This document shows, piece after piece, positions 45,991 to 56,854 of a DNA stretch of 64,000 nt (positions are counted from its first letter, which is position 1; each line of letters begins with the position of its first letter). Both the position numbers and the translations under genes were made by a program. The notes beneath the pieces are model-generated. The model was not told where the DNA came from, ran no database searches, and saw only the letters and a program-made list of their open reading frames with translations. This DNA is from Amorphophallus konjac. Its lineage: Eukaryota > Streptophyta > Magnoliopsida > Alismatales > Araceae. The stretch spans positions 288,286,200 through 288,350,199 of the forward strand of contig CM040125.1 of NCBI GenBank assembly GCA_022559845.1. Direction: 5' to 3'.

Positions 45991-46645
45991 AAAGAATGTC
46001 CATACTGTTTGTCATGGTACCCAAGTTAGGGAACCAATTTCACCTAGTTTTATCGATAATCGTGATTGTACCGTTATTATCGCCATTCTATGTCAAGTGT
46101 CATATTTTTGGACTCTACTCTATCCAAGTTTATCCTACAGGTCTACAAGCTTTATTCTTGAAATTCCATATTGGCTATACACAAAAGTGGATGTTAAAAA
46201 TACATGATCAATGCCTGCGCATATAAGGCCCAATCTGGTCCTAAGAGGAGCACCCGAAAGTACTTGTGCCCATGGGAGTTGATTGATCACGGTATTGGCA
46301 TTATACCGAAGTGCATGACTAGCTTGATTGAACATTCCACAAATCTTGTACTTATACTCGACTTGATATTACATGACTTGCGTGACCCGAAAAAGGGCAA
46401 TTGCATACTTGCGTGCTTGAACGTGATAGCCAAATTCCAACATGACATGATGAATACACTTGCTTGAATATCTTGATATCTTTTTATATAAGTTCTTGAA
46501 AGTTCATGACTAGTTCTCGTCGCTATCTTATTGTTATACACTCTTTCTATCTTATCGTTTTATGCGAGCATGCATAGGTATAGTGCATTCATGAAAGATG
46601 TAATTACTTAAACCCATTGCTAGTTCTTGAGATATAATTTCCTAC

Positions 46646-46659
46646 TGAGCGTTCGCTCA
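46646..46659 (+). promoter_or_regulatory. Conserved LTR hairpin of Tek-C (TGAGCGTTCGCTCA)
   Basis: It sits in CCTACTGAGCGTTCGCTCACTT, about 330 bases before the LTR end, followed by a pyrimidine run and TTTTCAGGTAAG at 46677. Identical in sequence to Tek1 although the surrounding LTRs are unlike. Confidence 0.75.
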
Positions 46660-46992
46660 CTTAGTGTTTCCCTACTTTTCAGGTAAGTCCGACGATGAGG
46701 GAACTCAAACGGATGGGGAAAATCAAGAGTGAAAGAGATAGAGCTTCTTCCGTGTTATCTAGTCTTTTTCATATTTTCTTGAGTCAACCTTGTATTTTTC
46801 CTTTATTTTAGTTAGTACTTCAAAGGTTTGTAATAGACATATTCTTATGAAGGAATAAAGGATTGGGTTATCTTTACTTTTGCACATCTCTGATTTTGGT
46901 GTCGAATACACTAATACTCTGATTGACATGATTGATATAAACTCGTCACGCGTCTCCGGGTATCTTCCGCTCTCGGGGCGTGACAGTTTTTA

Positions 46993-47005
46993 TGGTATCA
47001 GAGCC
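46993..47005 (+). other. Primer binding site of Tek-C
   Basis: TGGTATCAGAGCC, seven bases after the LTR end; initiator Met tRNA type. Confidence 0.9.
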
Positions 47006-47157
47006 TAGGGTATTCAATTCCTAGGAAAACCCAAGTACAAGGATAGGTTTAACCTTTAACCGGTGAGATTGGGTAGAACCAAGGGTTGAATTAACATAAA
47101 AACTTAAAAGCCCTTAACGCGAGTATATACTAATATAGTTATTGTAATTGTAGGACG

Positions 47158-48148
47158 ATGGCTTCCGAACGTGCTCAGTGGCGCAACATGCAGCGTACAC
47201 TTCAAGGCATGACTGAGGTGCTGCAACAGGTAGCACAAGGAGGAGCACAATGAGCAGGGAGTCTCCACCAAGTCTTTAAAAACATGAACCCTCCCAAATT
47301 CATGGGTTCTACTGATCCGGACGACGCAGAGCACTGGATCAGGGAGACGGAACGTATATTCCGTGTTATGCAGTGCACGGATCAAGATAAAGTCTTATTA
47401 GCTACCTTTCAGTTGGAAAGGGATGCCCGATGCTGGTGGGAATCAATAGAAGCTACTTTAAATCAAGACCAAGTTACTTGGGAAGAATTTGTTGAACATT
47501 TCAACGCTAAATATTTTTCGGACCGAGTACAGGGAAAGAAAGCTACAGAATTTGCTGCACTGAAGCAACGGTCCTTGACAGTGGCCGAGTACGAGGCCCA
47601 ATTTTCTAGATTATCTCGGTATGCTAAGCACTTTGTTAGCACCGAGAAGATGAAAGCTAGGAGGTTCCTAAATGAGCTCAGGCCCCAATATATCACACAG
47701 CTGGCGCCAATGGATATCCAGGTCTACTCAGAAATTGTGCGCCGAGCTCAGCTATTAGAAGACGCCACGGAACTATCTGATAGAATCCGTGGGAAGGACA
47801 AGAAAGAACAAGTTACAAGTTCGGGTTCCTTCAAACCCAACTTCAAGAAGAGGCCTAGCAATGGAGGTACTTCCTCACAAGATCAGAAGTTTAAGAAGAC
47901 CAAGCCCTTCTCCATCACCACTACCCCATCAAATATAGTGTGCAAGCATTATGACAAGGCGGGCCATAGAGCAGAAGAATGCTGGAGGAAACTAGGAGCA
48001 AGTCTCCACTGTGGGAGTCGCGATCATCGAATTCCCGATTGCCCATTACTTAATGATCAAGCCGGGGACGGAAAGCGCCTAGTAACCAAGAATGCTCGTC
48101 TTCACGCAATTAAGGAGACCGAACAAGAAGAAGAAGGTGGACTAGTAG
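47158..48148 (+). pseudogene. gag: Tek-C gag, first part
   Basis: ATG 47158 (MASERAQWRNMQRTLQG). A TGA at 47250 breaks the N-terminus; the gag domain then runs open (DDAEHWIRETERIF, CWWESIEATL, EFAALKQRSLTVAEY, RLSRYAKHF). Both knuckles have lost a cysteine: CKHYDKAGHRAEEC has Tyr for the second Cys, and the second one starts SLHCGSRDH. The frame ends where Tek-D is inserted (48149), in the linker before protease. The rest resumes at 60808. Confidence 0.88.
48144..48148. repeat. Target-site duplication AGTAG, left of Tek-D
   Basis: Matches 60803-60807. It lies in the gag-protease linker of Tek-C. Confidence 0.92.
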
Positions 48149-48360
48149 TGTAGCACCCGTGTACAAAAATAAATAAATAAATAAAGACATTAAATAAATA
48201 ATATTTTCAAATACTAATAATAACAATAATGTTTATGATAAAAAATAATAATAATAATAATAACATTTATGATTAAGTTTATGATATATTAAACTTATGA
48301 AAGAAATAGGAACTCAGGGTTATCAAATGTAAAGGGAATCCACTTAACAAAATGACCTCC

Positions 48361-48412
48361 TAGTGTAGTGGTTAAGTGTCTTGCCTTCAACCCAAAGACT
48401 AGGGTTCTACAC
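48361..48412 (+). promoter_or_regulatory. tRNA-like Pol III boxes, first pair, in the Tek-D LTR
   Basis: A-box TAGTGTAGTGG (48361) fits the TRGYNNARNNG consensus. GGTTCTACAC (48403) fits the B-box except for one base. The arrangement suggests the head of a tRNA-derived SINE. The same is found at 57067 in the 3' LTR. Confidence 0.45.
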
Positions 48413-49653
48413 ACCCCATCAACATTATTTTGCCAAGTCTCAATTTAACCCAACTTAAGGGGGCGACGTGGCCATCTTAGACACCAAGAAAAAGGGGAAA
48501 AATTCAAAATTTCCCAAGCCACTTATCCTCCATTATCCCCAACACATGTCACTATCTCATATCCCAGATCCTGAAATTTCGGATCTTGCCCCCCTAAACC
48601 TGTCTAGTAGAGGGGATTAAATCTAGGCCTAGCTCTCCCAATGTGTTAGTTAGAGCTTCGAGATACGAGCCTAGGCTGGGAGGTTCTGTGCTGCGTACTA
48701 GGAGGAGAGGAGGTTGCTGGGGAAGCTTCTTCCTTCACTAATTACCATCCAAACATGTAGGTGTTCTCAATTTTAACTAAACTACTAGTTAATTAGTGTC
48801 TAAGCAGTGCATCTCCATGCGATTTATTGTTGCATAGCATATGTCAGCCTAGTAAACAGCCTGTACCCACTTAAATCGAAAAAGATTAGTGAAAGGATTA
48901 ACATATATTAGAAATAATTAGCAGGAATTAGCTATAATTAATATGTGTTAGTAGGTCTTCTCAATTTTTAACAAAACCCATAGTTAATTAAGGCATAACA
49001 GGATATAAGTTCTTAGTTAGTCTATCTCCATGCGACGTTCTAGCATCAATCAGTATTAAACCTTGCATGGTATACATTCTATAATAACTATTATCATAAT
49101 CTGTAGTAGGATTTCAAGCAACCCATATCTTACTTTAATTTTCTATTATTTAAATGCATTAACTTGTTAAGTAATTGTTAGATGCCATGACATTAAACTT
49201 GTCAGATAATCAGTAGTTAATATGGGAGTATTCAACTTGTTAAACTATCACTTAGTACTTAGTATAGTGAAACCTGTTAAACTGAGTACCTGTGGAAACC
49301 GTAAACAGTTATGTTTTTATGTTAAGAGTAATGATCTTTGAGGATTTTTATTTTTTTTATTTGGAGGGGTCTTGATGTGAAATTTGAGGGATATATATTT
49401 TTCATTTTCATCTATTTTTTTATATAATTATTTTCATAAAATTCCTTTAAAATAAAACGTAACACTATTCACTTTTACTATTCATATGACAGTAATTGTC
49501 TGTTAAAATATCATTTAATATATTGGAGACTCATCTAACCCGTTAAACTTAGTGTAGCACCCTGAGTATAAAATGAATAAAGATTTCTGACGTTATAAGT
49601 CAAAATCTTAATCCCTATATTTATTGATGTATTTATTACTTAAGGAAGTAACA

Positions 49654-49706
49654 TGGCCTAGTGGTTAAGTAGCACATCCCAAATCTGATGTCCATGGTTC
49701 AATTCC
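49654..49706 (+). promoter_or_regulatory. tRNA-like Pol III boxes, second pair, in the Tek-D LTR
   Basis: A-box TGGCCTAGTGG (49654) and B-box GGTTCAATTCC (49696) both match the consensus perfectly, 31 bases apart. A T-run lies at 49721-49726. Likely a SINE head or tRNA-like insertion. In the 3' LTR the boxes are at 58368 and 58410. Confidence 0.6.
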
Positions 49707-49754
49707 TAGCACCAACAAGTCCTTTTTGGCTGCCAGACATTCATGCATCACAAA

Positions 49755-50915
49755 TTACACAGAAACTTTTGAACCCAAATGGTACCCGGGTCCAAGATAG
49801 CTTGTGAAATCATGAAACTGCTGTAACAACACCTTGGGAACCCAAATTTTGTTAGAACAGTTTGTCTTTTCATTTCTGAACTTGTTCAGGTTGTGTCTAT
49901 TCTGAGTCCACTCTCTTAAGTTCCAATTTCCATTCTGTTTCAGCTGAGAAAGTTTGTGGGTTCTGTTTGCGTGTCTGGTCATGGTCGACATCTGGTAAGT
50001 CTGTGGTCGACCATAGTTTCTCCAGATACCAGTATCTATTCTGGTTGAGCCTCTGGTCGACAGAGGAGGGGTCTGTTGTCGACCAGCTTGTTTCGAGACA
50101 CCTTGTTTTACATGTTTGTGTTTATTAACATGATTTAATGCTTTGTTTGTCTGGTTACTTCTGTGAATTTGAACTTCTCGTCTGATATGACTGTTGTTTT
50201 TAAACTGATGTGGATTATCCATTTTCCCTTTAGAATTCCTCTCTTCCAAGGTGACATTAATCTGTTTAGAGGAGCTTTCAGCTATATCCTTTTGTTTGTT
50301 TTGATATAAGTTTATCAAGGGGCCTTTTCCTTTAGAGTCAGCTATTTTATTTAAAGTTTTTATTTGGAATTCCTTTTTAGCCGTTGGGTTGTACCCTAAC
50401 CCCTCTTTCTGAAAATTTACTTTTATTCCCAACACAGCGTTCAAGTTTTCTTGACCCTTAGTCATTTTTTCCAATGTTTCCTATTTGTTTTTCAGTTCAC
50501 TTTGGATTCTTTCTATTTCTTTCAGAAGTTGAATGTTTTCTTCCTTGAGTGAGTTGTTTCTTTCTTGAGTTAGCTTAGTTTCCTGTTCATATTCTTGAGT
50601 CTTTAATTTTAACTCGTCAATTGTGTTTTTCAGTACTTCATTTTCTTCTAATAGCCCTTTGACGTTTTCTTCATCTATCTCGCATTGATTCAGTTTATTT
50701 TGCAAGGTGGTGATCTCCAATTCTAGTTCAGTTCTGTTGGCAATTGAGTTGCTGTCATTATTGAACTGATTAACCTTCTTCTTCAAACTTTTATTTTCCC
50801 TTCTTATTCTTTCATATGTATCAAGTAAATCTGAATAGGCTTCTTCCCAATCTGAGCTAGAAAAGTCTTGAAAAGGGGAGGTTACCTCAAGATCGTTGCT
50901 GTCTCCTTTGGCCAA
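49755..50915 (-). pseudogene. Captured copia gag segment in the Tek-D 5' LTR
   Basis: Antisense to Tek-D. From TTG/ATG-side residues MAKGDSNDLE it encodes FSSSDWEEAYSDLLDTYERIRREN, a long coiled coil, EGLGYNP and a basic tail ending IWVPKVLLQQ. It matches the corresponding section of the Cop1 gag (VDQWEEAYTDLFMMYEKIRKEN; EGLGYNP), so it is a copia gag fragment lacking the N-terminal domain. One in-frame TAG near 50478 splits it; the 3' LTR copy has CAG there. GGTCGAC words recur at 22-base steps (49983/50005, 50055/50077). Confidence 0.8.
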
Positions 50916-51729
50916 GTGAGGGGTATGAAAAACGACATGGAGTAGGAAAACAACATGGACTTAAACCTGTTATTTATATTATTATTACATTTTGGGTAAA
51001 AATGGGGGAAAATACTTAAATCTGTTATTATTATTATTATTAATTGAGAAAATGCTTAAATTTGTTATTTTTATTCTAATGGAGAGAATGCTTTAAAAAA
51101 AAAGTAGGAAAAATGAGATAAATTCAATAAAAGTGGAGGTACTAATCTCGCACAGTTGTCCGTGGATTACTCGTCATTATACACCTTGGACTCCGTTCCA
51201 ACTCCACCTTATTTTCCTACTGGTCAAGCCTAGCCTTGAAATTCTTTATTGGCTATAAATGAAATGGATGTCAAAAATATGACTTAAATGCTGGCAAAAG
51301 GGCTCGGTCCGGTCCTGGGAGGAGCACCCGAAACCAAAGGGAAGAGATCTCTTGCTTGAGGGTGTCTAGCATTGCGTCCTAATACTTGCTAAATTGAGAC
51401 ATTCCATCAACACTTGCTTGGCCCGGACAGGGCAATACTTGCGTGGCCCCAAAAGGGGCAATACTGGACTTGAAATGTCATTGAGTGAATTGTTATATAA
51501 ATAGCCAATTCCTACTGTACATGTTTCACCTTGCTTACTGATTTTAAATTACAGTCGTTCATTATTTGTTCAGTCTTGTATCACTTACTGTTAGATTGAA
51601 TGTATATGCTTTCCTTGCTCTCATCCTGCGTTATCAAGTTTTATAAATTCCTTGATCTCTACTGTCTGCATGCATGAATTGAAATATTAATCACTTAAAG
51701 CCTGTTAAGGTTTGAGATGTAATTCCTAC

Positions 51730-51744
51730 TGAGCGATTCGCTCA
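51730..51744 (+). promoter_or_regulatory. Conserved LTR hairpin of Tek-D
   Basis: CCTACTGAGCGATTCGCTCATCC: TGAGCGA and TTCGCTCA arms form a near-perfect palindrome about 350 bases before the LTR end, followed by ATTTCAGGTGA. The 3' LTR copy is at 60442-60456. Confidence 0.75.
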
Positions 51745-52099
51745 TCCAGTTGTTATCTAACCATTTCAGGTGATTTGGAGGACGACCCGATTCTAGGAGG
51801 GGATGAGTCTGAGTGATAAGTGTAGAATTAGAATTGCCCCCTATTATTGTAATTTCATTATGTTGGGTCAATGTTGTAATCTGAACTATGTCGGTATGTA
51901 TGAGTTAGATCAATAAAGGGTATGAATTGATCCTTGTATTTGTAGAATCATCGGAATTATCAAATTAAAGGTTTAGATTGCGCGCTCTTTTACTTGTCTA
52001 AGGTAGAAGCCCTTAGAATCTCTAGCTTGCTTTGGTTCTATATAAAGCACTGTCGCGCCGCGGGCAGGCTTCTGCGCTCGGGACGTGACAGTACTTTCT

Positions 52100-52112
52100 T
52101 GGTATCAGAGCC
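52100..52112 (+). other. Primer binding site of Tek-D
   Basis: TGGTATCAGAGCC, nine bases after the LTR end. Confidence 0.92.
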
Positions 52113-52348
52113 ATGTTTTTAAATTTTCCTAGGTAAAACATGTATTAGTTCAAGGAGTAGAAATGTCTATCTAGGTAAACCCTAGCTAGAAGATAAAACT
52201 AGAAATGTCTTATTAGGATTTACCCAAGGGTAAAGATACATGTTATTCAGTGGTTAGATCGTACCTGGTGAGATGGGTAGAGACGTGGGCTAGTGTTGTA
52301 AACCCGACTACGTAAGATCTTTACCATATTTGAATTCCTTGCAGGATC

Positions 52349-55300
52349 ATGGCTGGACACTGGCGCGAGATGCAGCGCACGATGCAAGGACTCACTGAGG
52401 CGCTACAGCAGGTGGCGCAAGGCGGAGCTCGCGGTGCTCACCGTGGAGCCGGTGATCTTCATCGGGATTTCCGTAACATGAACCCACCCAAGTTTGCGGG
52501 TTCGGTGGACCCCGATGATGCCGAGCATTGGCTCAAGGAGACCGAGAGGATCTTCCGCGTGATACAATGCACGGACGAAGAGAAGGTCCTACTAGCCACA
52601 TTCCAACTGGAGAGGGATGCGCGAAGCTGGTGGGAGTCCGTGGAAGCCACATTACCTGACGATCATGTCACGTGGGCGGAGTTTGTCGAACACTTCAACG
52701 GCAAATATTTCTCGGACCGAGTGCAGGAGAGGAAGGCCACGGAATTTGCCGCACTCAAGCAGTGGACTCGGAAGGTGGCCGAATATGAGGCCCTGTTCTC
52801 GAGACTTTCCCGTTACGCACCACACTTGGTGTGTACGGAGAAAATGAAGGCAAGAAGGTTTCTCAACGGGCTACGGCCCCAATATATTACCCAGCTGGCG
52901 CCAATGGACATCCAAGTCTACTCAGAAATGGTTCGTCGTGCTCAGCTATTGGAGGACGCCACCGAATTTTCTGACAGAATTCGGGGCAAGGACAAGAAGG
53001 AGCAGGTTACCAGTTCGGGAAGCTTCAAACCACCTTTTGGCAAGAAGCGAACCTTTAATGGAGGCGAGTCTTCCAAGGCAAAGAGGTTCCAGAAAAATCA
53101 CAAGCCATACCTCGCTATCAGTAACAAGCCCTTCTCCGACGTTACACCATCTAAGGATAGCTGTACTTATTGTGATAAAGCTGGTCATAAGACCGAGGAC
53201 TGCTGGAGGAAACTGGGAGCGTGCCTCCGATGTGGGAGTTGAGATCACCGAATTCCCAACTGCCCGTTGATGAAGGAGCAAGCCAGCAAGGACGAGAAGC
53301 GTCCATTTAAAAAGCAAGGCCGTTTGTAAGCTCTTCAAGGGACGGAATCTGTGGAAGGAGGAATTGTGGAAGGTACATTGATTATTTGTTCTAAGCCTGC
53401 TAGAGTTTTATTTGATACTGGAGCAACTCATTCATTTGTTTCCAAGAAGTTTCATGCTTCATTTTCTAAAGAACCCGAATGGATAGATTTAATTATAACT
53501 ACACCTCTTGGAAACAAATCAGATATCATGTACCATTATCCAAATTGTGAGATTATGGTTCAAGACCACAATTTATCGGCCGGCCTGATATGCCTTGACA
53601 TGGAATGTTACGATGTCATATTAGGAGCCGACTGGTTATCAACCTACCAAGCAACGGTAGATTGTCGGCATGGCAAAATAGCTTTTAAGAATTATCCCGA
53701 GTTAGTTTTTAACAAATCTCAGAATAAAACCCTGCTTATCTCAGCTCTCCGAGCTAGTAAACTGGTGAAAAAGGGATGCATGACTTTTTTGGCTTTTGTA
53801 ACCACCACTGAAGTTGAGAAGACAAAAATTGATGACATCCGAGTGATTCGGGACTTCTCCGATGTATTTCCAGACGACTTACCTGGTTTACCTCCGGAGA
53901 GGGAAGTGTCATTCACCATAGATATTGTTCCGGGTGCCGGACCTGTTTCTAAAGCACCCTACAGGATGTCTCCTATGGAATTGAAAGAGCTGAAAGAGCA
54001 GTTGATGGACTTACTAAAGAAAGGATTCATTAGGCCGAGCACTTCCCCATGGGGAGCGCCTATGCTATTTGTTAAAAAGAAGGATGGTACATTGAGATTA
54101 TGCATCGATTATCGGCAGTTAAACAATCTTACAATCAAGAACAAGTACCCACTACCGAGAATTGATGAGCTGTTCGACCAATTATCAGGAGCAATGTATT
54201 TCTCCAAAATAGATCTTCGATCTGGTTACCACCAATTGAGGATCAAGGAGGAGGAAATTTACAAAACTGCATTTTGAAGTAGGTATGGGCATTACGAATT
54301 TACTGTTATGCCTTTTGGACTAACAAATGCGCCTGCAGCTTTCATGCAGTTAATGAACAGCATTTATCGACCTTACTTAGATCAATTTATTGTGGTCTTC
54401 ATTGATGATATATTGATTTATTCAAAGACTGAAGAAGAGCATGAGGAACATCTCAAGATGGCATTACAGATATTACGAGACAACAAATTGTATGCTAAAT
54501 TCAGTAAATGCCAGTTCTGGCTTGAGGAAGTGTCCTTCTTAGGACATGTCATCTCCAAGAATGGGATTTCTGTTGACCCTGCAAAGGTCGAAGCCGTGCA
54601 AAACTGGGAACGACCGACGAGTGCAACGGAGATTCGTAGCTTCTTGGGCTTAGCTGGTTATTACCGACGTTTCATCAAGGACTTCTCCAAGATTGCGGTT
54701 CCTCTTACCAGATTGACTCGCAAGGAAGTGCCTTATGAGTGGAATGAAGACTGTGGAAGGAGCTTCTTGACTCTGAAGGAACTCTTGACTACTGCACCGA
54801 TCTTAGCTCTTCCAATTGAAGGAGAGAAATACGAGGTATATACCGATGCATCTGGTATCGGCCTCGGATGTGTATTAATGCAGAATGGGAGAGTTATTGC
54901 ATACTCGTCCCGACAATTGAAGAAACATGAAGAGAATTATCCTGTGCACGATCTAGAGCTAGCCGCAGTCGTATTGGCTTTGAAGATCTGGAGACACTAT
55001 CTCTATGGAGAACAATTTACAGTCTACTCCGATCATAAAAGCCTTAAATATTTATTCTCTCAGAAGGAGTTGAACATGCGCCAACGGCGTTGGCTCGAAT
55101 ATCTCAAGGATTTTGACTTCACAATACAATATCATCCTGGTAAGGGTAATTCCGTAGCAGATGCCCTTAGTCGGAAGCCGAGAGCTCTATTAGCCAACTG
55201 TATGGTTCAGGAATGGAAATTATTAGAAAAATTTTCTGAACTTGACATCAACATGGGCGAGAATGATGGGAGTATTACTCTATCCCACTTAAGTATACAT

Positions 55301-56725
55301 CCGGACTTGCTAACTGAAGTCAAGAGGTTGCAAGAAGAAGACCCGTTGTTGGTGGAAATAAAGGAAAAGCTGGATGAGAAGACCGATTTCAAGATGGCAC
55401 CCGATCGAAGAATCTTATTCCATGAAAGGACATGTGTGCCCGACAATCCTGAGCTGAAGAAGAAGATTCTTGAAGAAGCCCATCGATCGAGATACACGAT
55501 ACATCCGGGAGCCACTAAAATGTACCAAGACATAAAAAGGACCTTCTGGTGGCCCAACATGAAAAGGGAAATAGCAGAGTTCGTGTCTCGATGTTTGACT
55601 TGCCAGTAGGTGAAGGCCGAACATCAAAAGCCCGCAGGGAAACTGCATCCACTGGATATTCCCAAGTGGAAATGGGAGGATATCGGCATGGACTTTATCA
55701 TGGGCTTGCCCAAGTCTAGGGGTGGATATGATAGCATATGTGTAATCATCGATCGTCTTACTAAATCGGCTCATTTCTTACCTATTAAGAGTCAATGGTC
55801 GGTTGATATCCTCGCTGCTCTGTACATTAAGGAAGTCACTAGACTCCATGGAATCCCTGTGTCTATAGTATCTGACCGAGACCCTCGCTTCACGTCTCAC
55901 TTCTGGAAGAGTCTACAACGCTCTCTGGGAACGAAGCTTAATTTTAGCACAGCTTTCCATCCCCAGACAGATGGTCAGACGGAAAGGACTAATCAGGTTG
56001 TTGAAGATATGTTGCGAGCATGTATTATAGATTTCGGCGGGAGTTGGCATGACCACTTACCATTAGCCGAATTTGCCTATAATAACAGCTACCAAACCAG
56101 CATTCAAATGGCACCTTTCGAAGCACTCTATGGTAGAAGCTGTAGATCTCCGGTATGCTGGGGGGAGGTCGGTGAAAGACAACTCCTAGGTCCTGATATT
56201 GTAAGAGATTCCACTGAGAAGATTCTCCTTATCAGAGAGAGACTCAAGGTGGCTCAATGCAGGCAAAAATCTTATGCTGATAATAGAAGAAGGGACTTGG
56301 AATTTCAAGACGGTGATCATGTATTTCTCAAGGTATCTCCCAGTCGAGGTATCCGAAGATTTGGTGTTAAAGGTAAACTTACACCAAGATTCATCGGTCC
56401 ATTTGAAGTATTGGAAAGAGTGGGTGAGGTAGCCTACCGCATCACCTTACCTCCTCAACTCTCGGAAGTGCACAACGTATTTCATGTTTCTATGCTGAAG
56501 AAATACGTGCATGATCCTTCTCACGTCATCGACCACGCCAGTTTGGTGATTCAAAAGGATCTGACCTATGAGCAAAAGCCGATGCGAATCCTCGATCAAG
56601 AAGCCCGAGTTCTAAGGAACAAGACGATCCCTATGGTTAAAGTTCAATGGAATCGATGCTCGGAGCAAGAAGCAACATGGGAAACTGAGGAATCTATGAA
56701 GAGAAGATACCCAGAACTGTTCTAG
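52349..56725 (+). pseudogene. gag-pol: Tek-D gag-pol polyprotein with chromodomain, four stops
   Basis: One frame of 1459 codons from ATG 52349 (MAGHWREMQ) to TAG after RYPELF. Domains with rough residues: gag 45-165, knuckle CTYCDKAGHKTEDC about 272, second knuckle about 292, protease LFDTGATHS about 354, RT 570-700 ([10 protein letters not shown] about 684), RNase H about 829 ([11 protein letters not shown]), integrase zinc finger 1045-1086, core acids near 1113, 1175 and 1211 ([23 protein letters not shown]), chromodomain 1405-1456 (LRNKTIPMVKVQW, EATWE). In-frame stops: TGA 53240 in knuckle 2, TAA 53327, TGA 54275 in RT and TAG 55607 after CLTCQ. No frameshift. It would make the particle and enzymes for copying and for integration aimed by the chromodomain, but cannot now. 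Confidence 0.95.
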
Positions 56726-56841
56726 CTGGCGGGTATCTTATCCTTTACACAGTACTCTTATGTAGTTGAATTTATCCCTATATAGTTGAATTTGGGGACC
56801 AAATTACCCTATACAGTTGAATTTGGGGACCAAATTCTTTT

Positions 56842-56854
56842 AAGTAGGGGAGGG
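56842..56854 (+). other. Polypurine tract of Tek-D
   Basis: AAGTAGGGGAGGG directly before the 3' LTR. A small triplicate of GTTGAATTTGGGGACCAAATT-type phrases precedes it (56765-56837). Confidence 0.92.

Larger units (their letters stand above)
44129..46985 (+). repeat. 5' LTR of Tek-C
   Basis: Opens TGTAGCAACCC and ends GGGGCGTGACA. Contents: palindrome arrays (44241-45490), TATA box (44594-44600), a short tandem block (45876-45990), the conserved GGTCCT-AGGAGC block (46227-46278), the hairpin (46646-46659) and the end. No gene. Border from the primer site at 46993. Confidence 0.88.
48149..52090 (+). repeat. 5' LTR of Tek-D
   Basis: Opens TGTAGCACCCGTG and ends CGGGACGTGACA. Contents: AT-rich start with AAATA repeats, first tRNA-like boxes (48361-48412), second (49654-49706), antisense copia gag segment (49755-50915), conserved GGTCCTGGGAGGAGC block near 51315, hairpin (51730-51744), then the end. 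Unlike the other LTRs it has no obvious 32-bp array. A TATATAAATAG sits at 51494 but is late for a U3 promoter. Confidence 0.93.

Noticed and set aside
45618..46541. Open frames in the Tek-C LTR
   Set aside because: They overlap the tandem block and conserved LTR blocks on both strands and show no domain.
49654..49706. A true tRNA gene
   Set aside because: Boxes fit but I could not fold a full cloverleaf with paired acceptor arms; SINE-like origin is more likely.
52349..56725. Programmed readthrough as an explanation of in-frame stops in Tek-D
   Set aside because: Stops occur at four different sites inside conserved domains and differ from those of Tek-C and Tek1, so mutation is the simpler reading.
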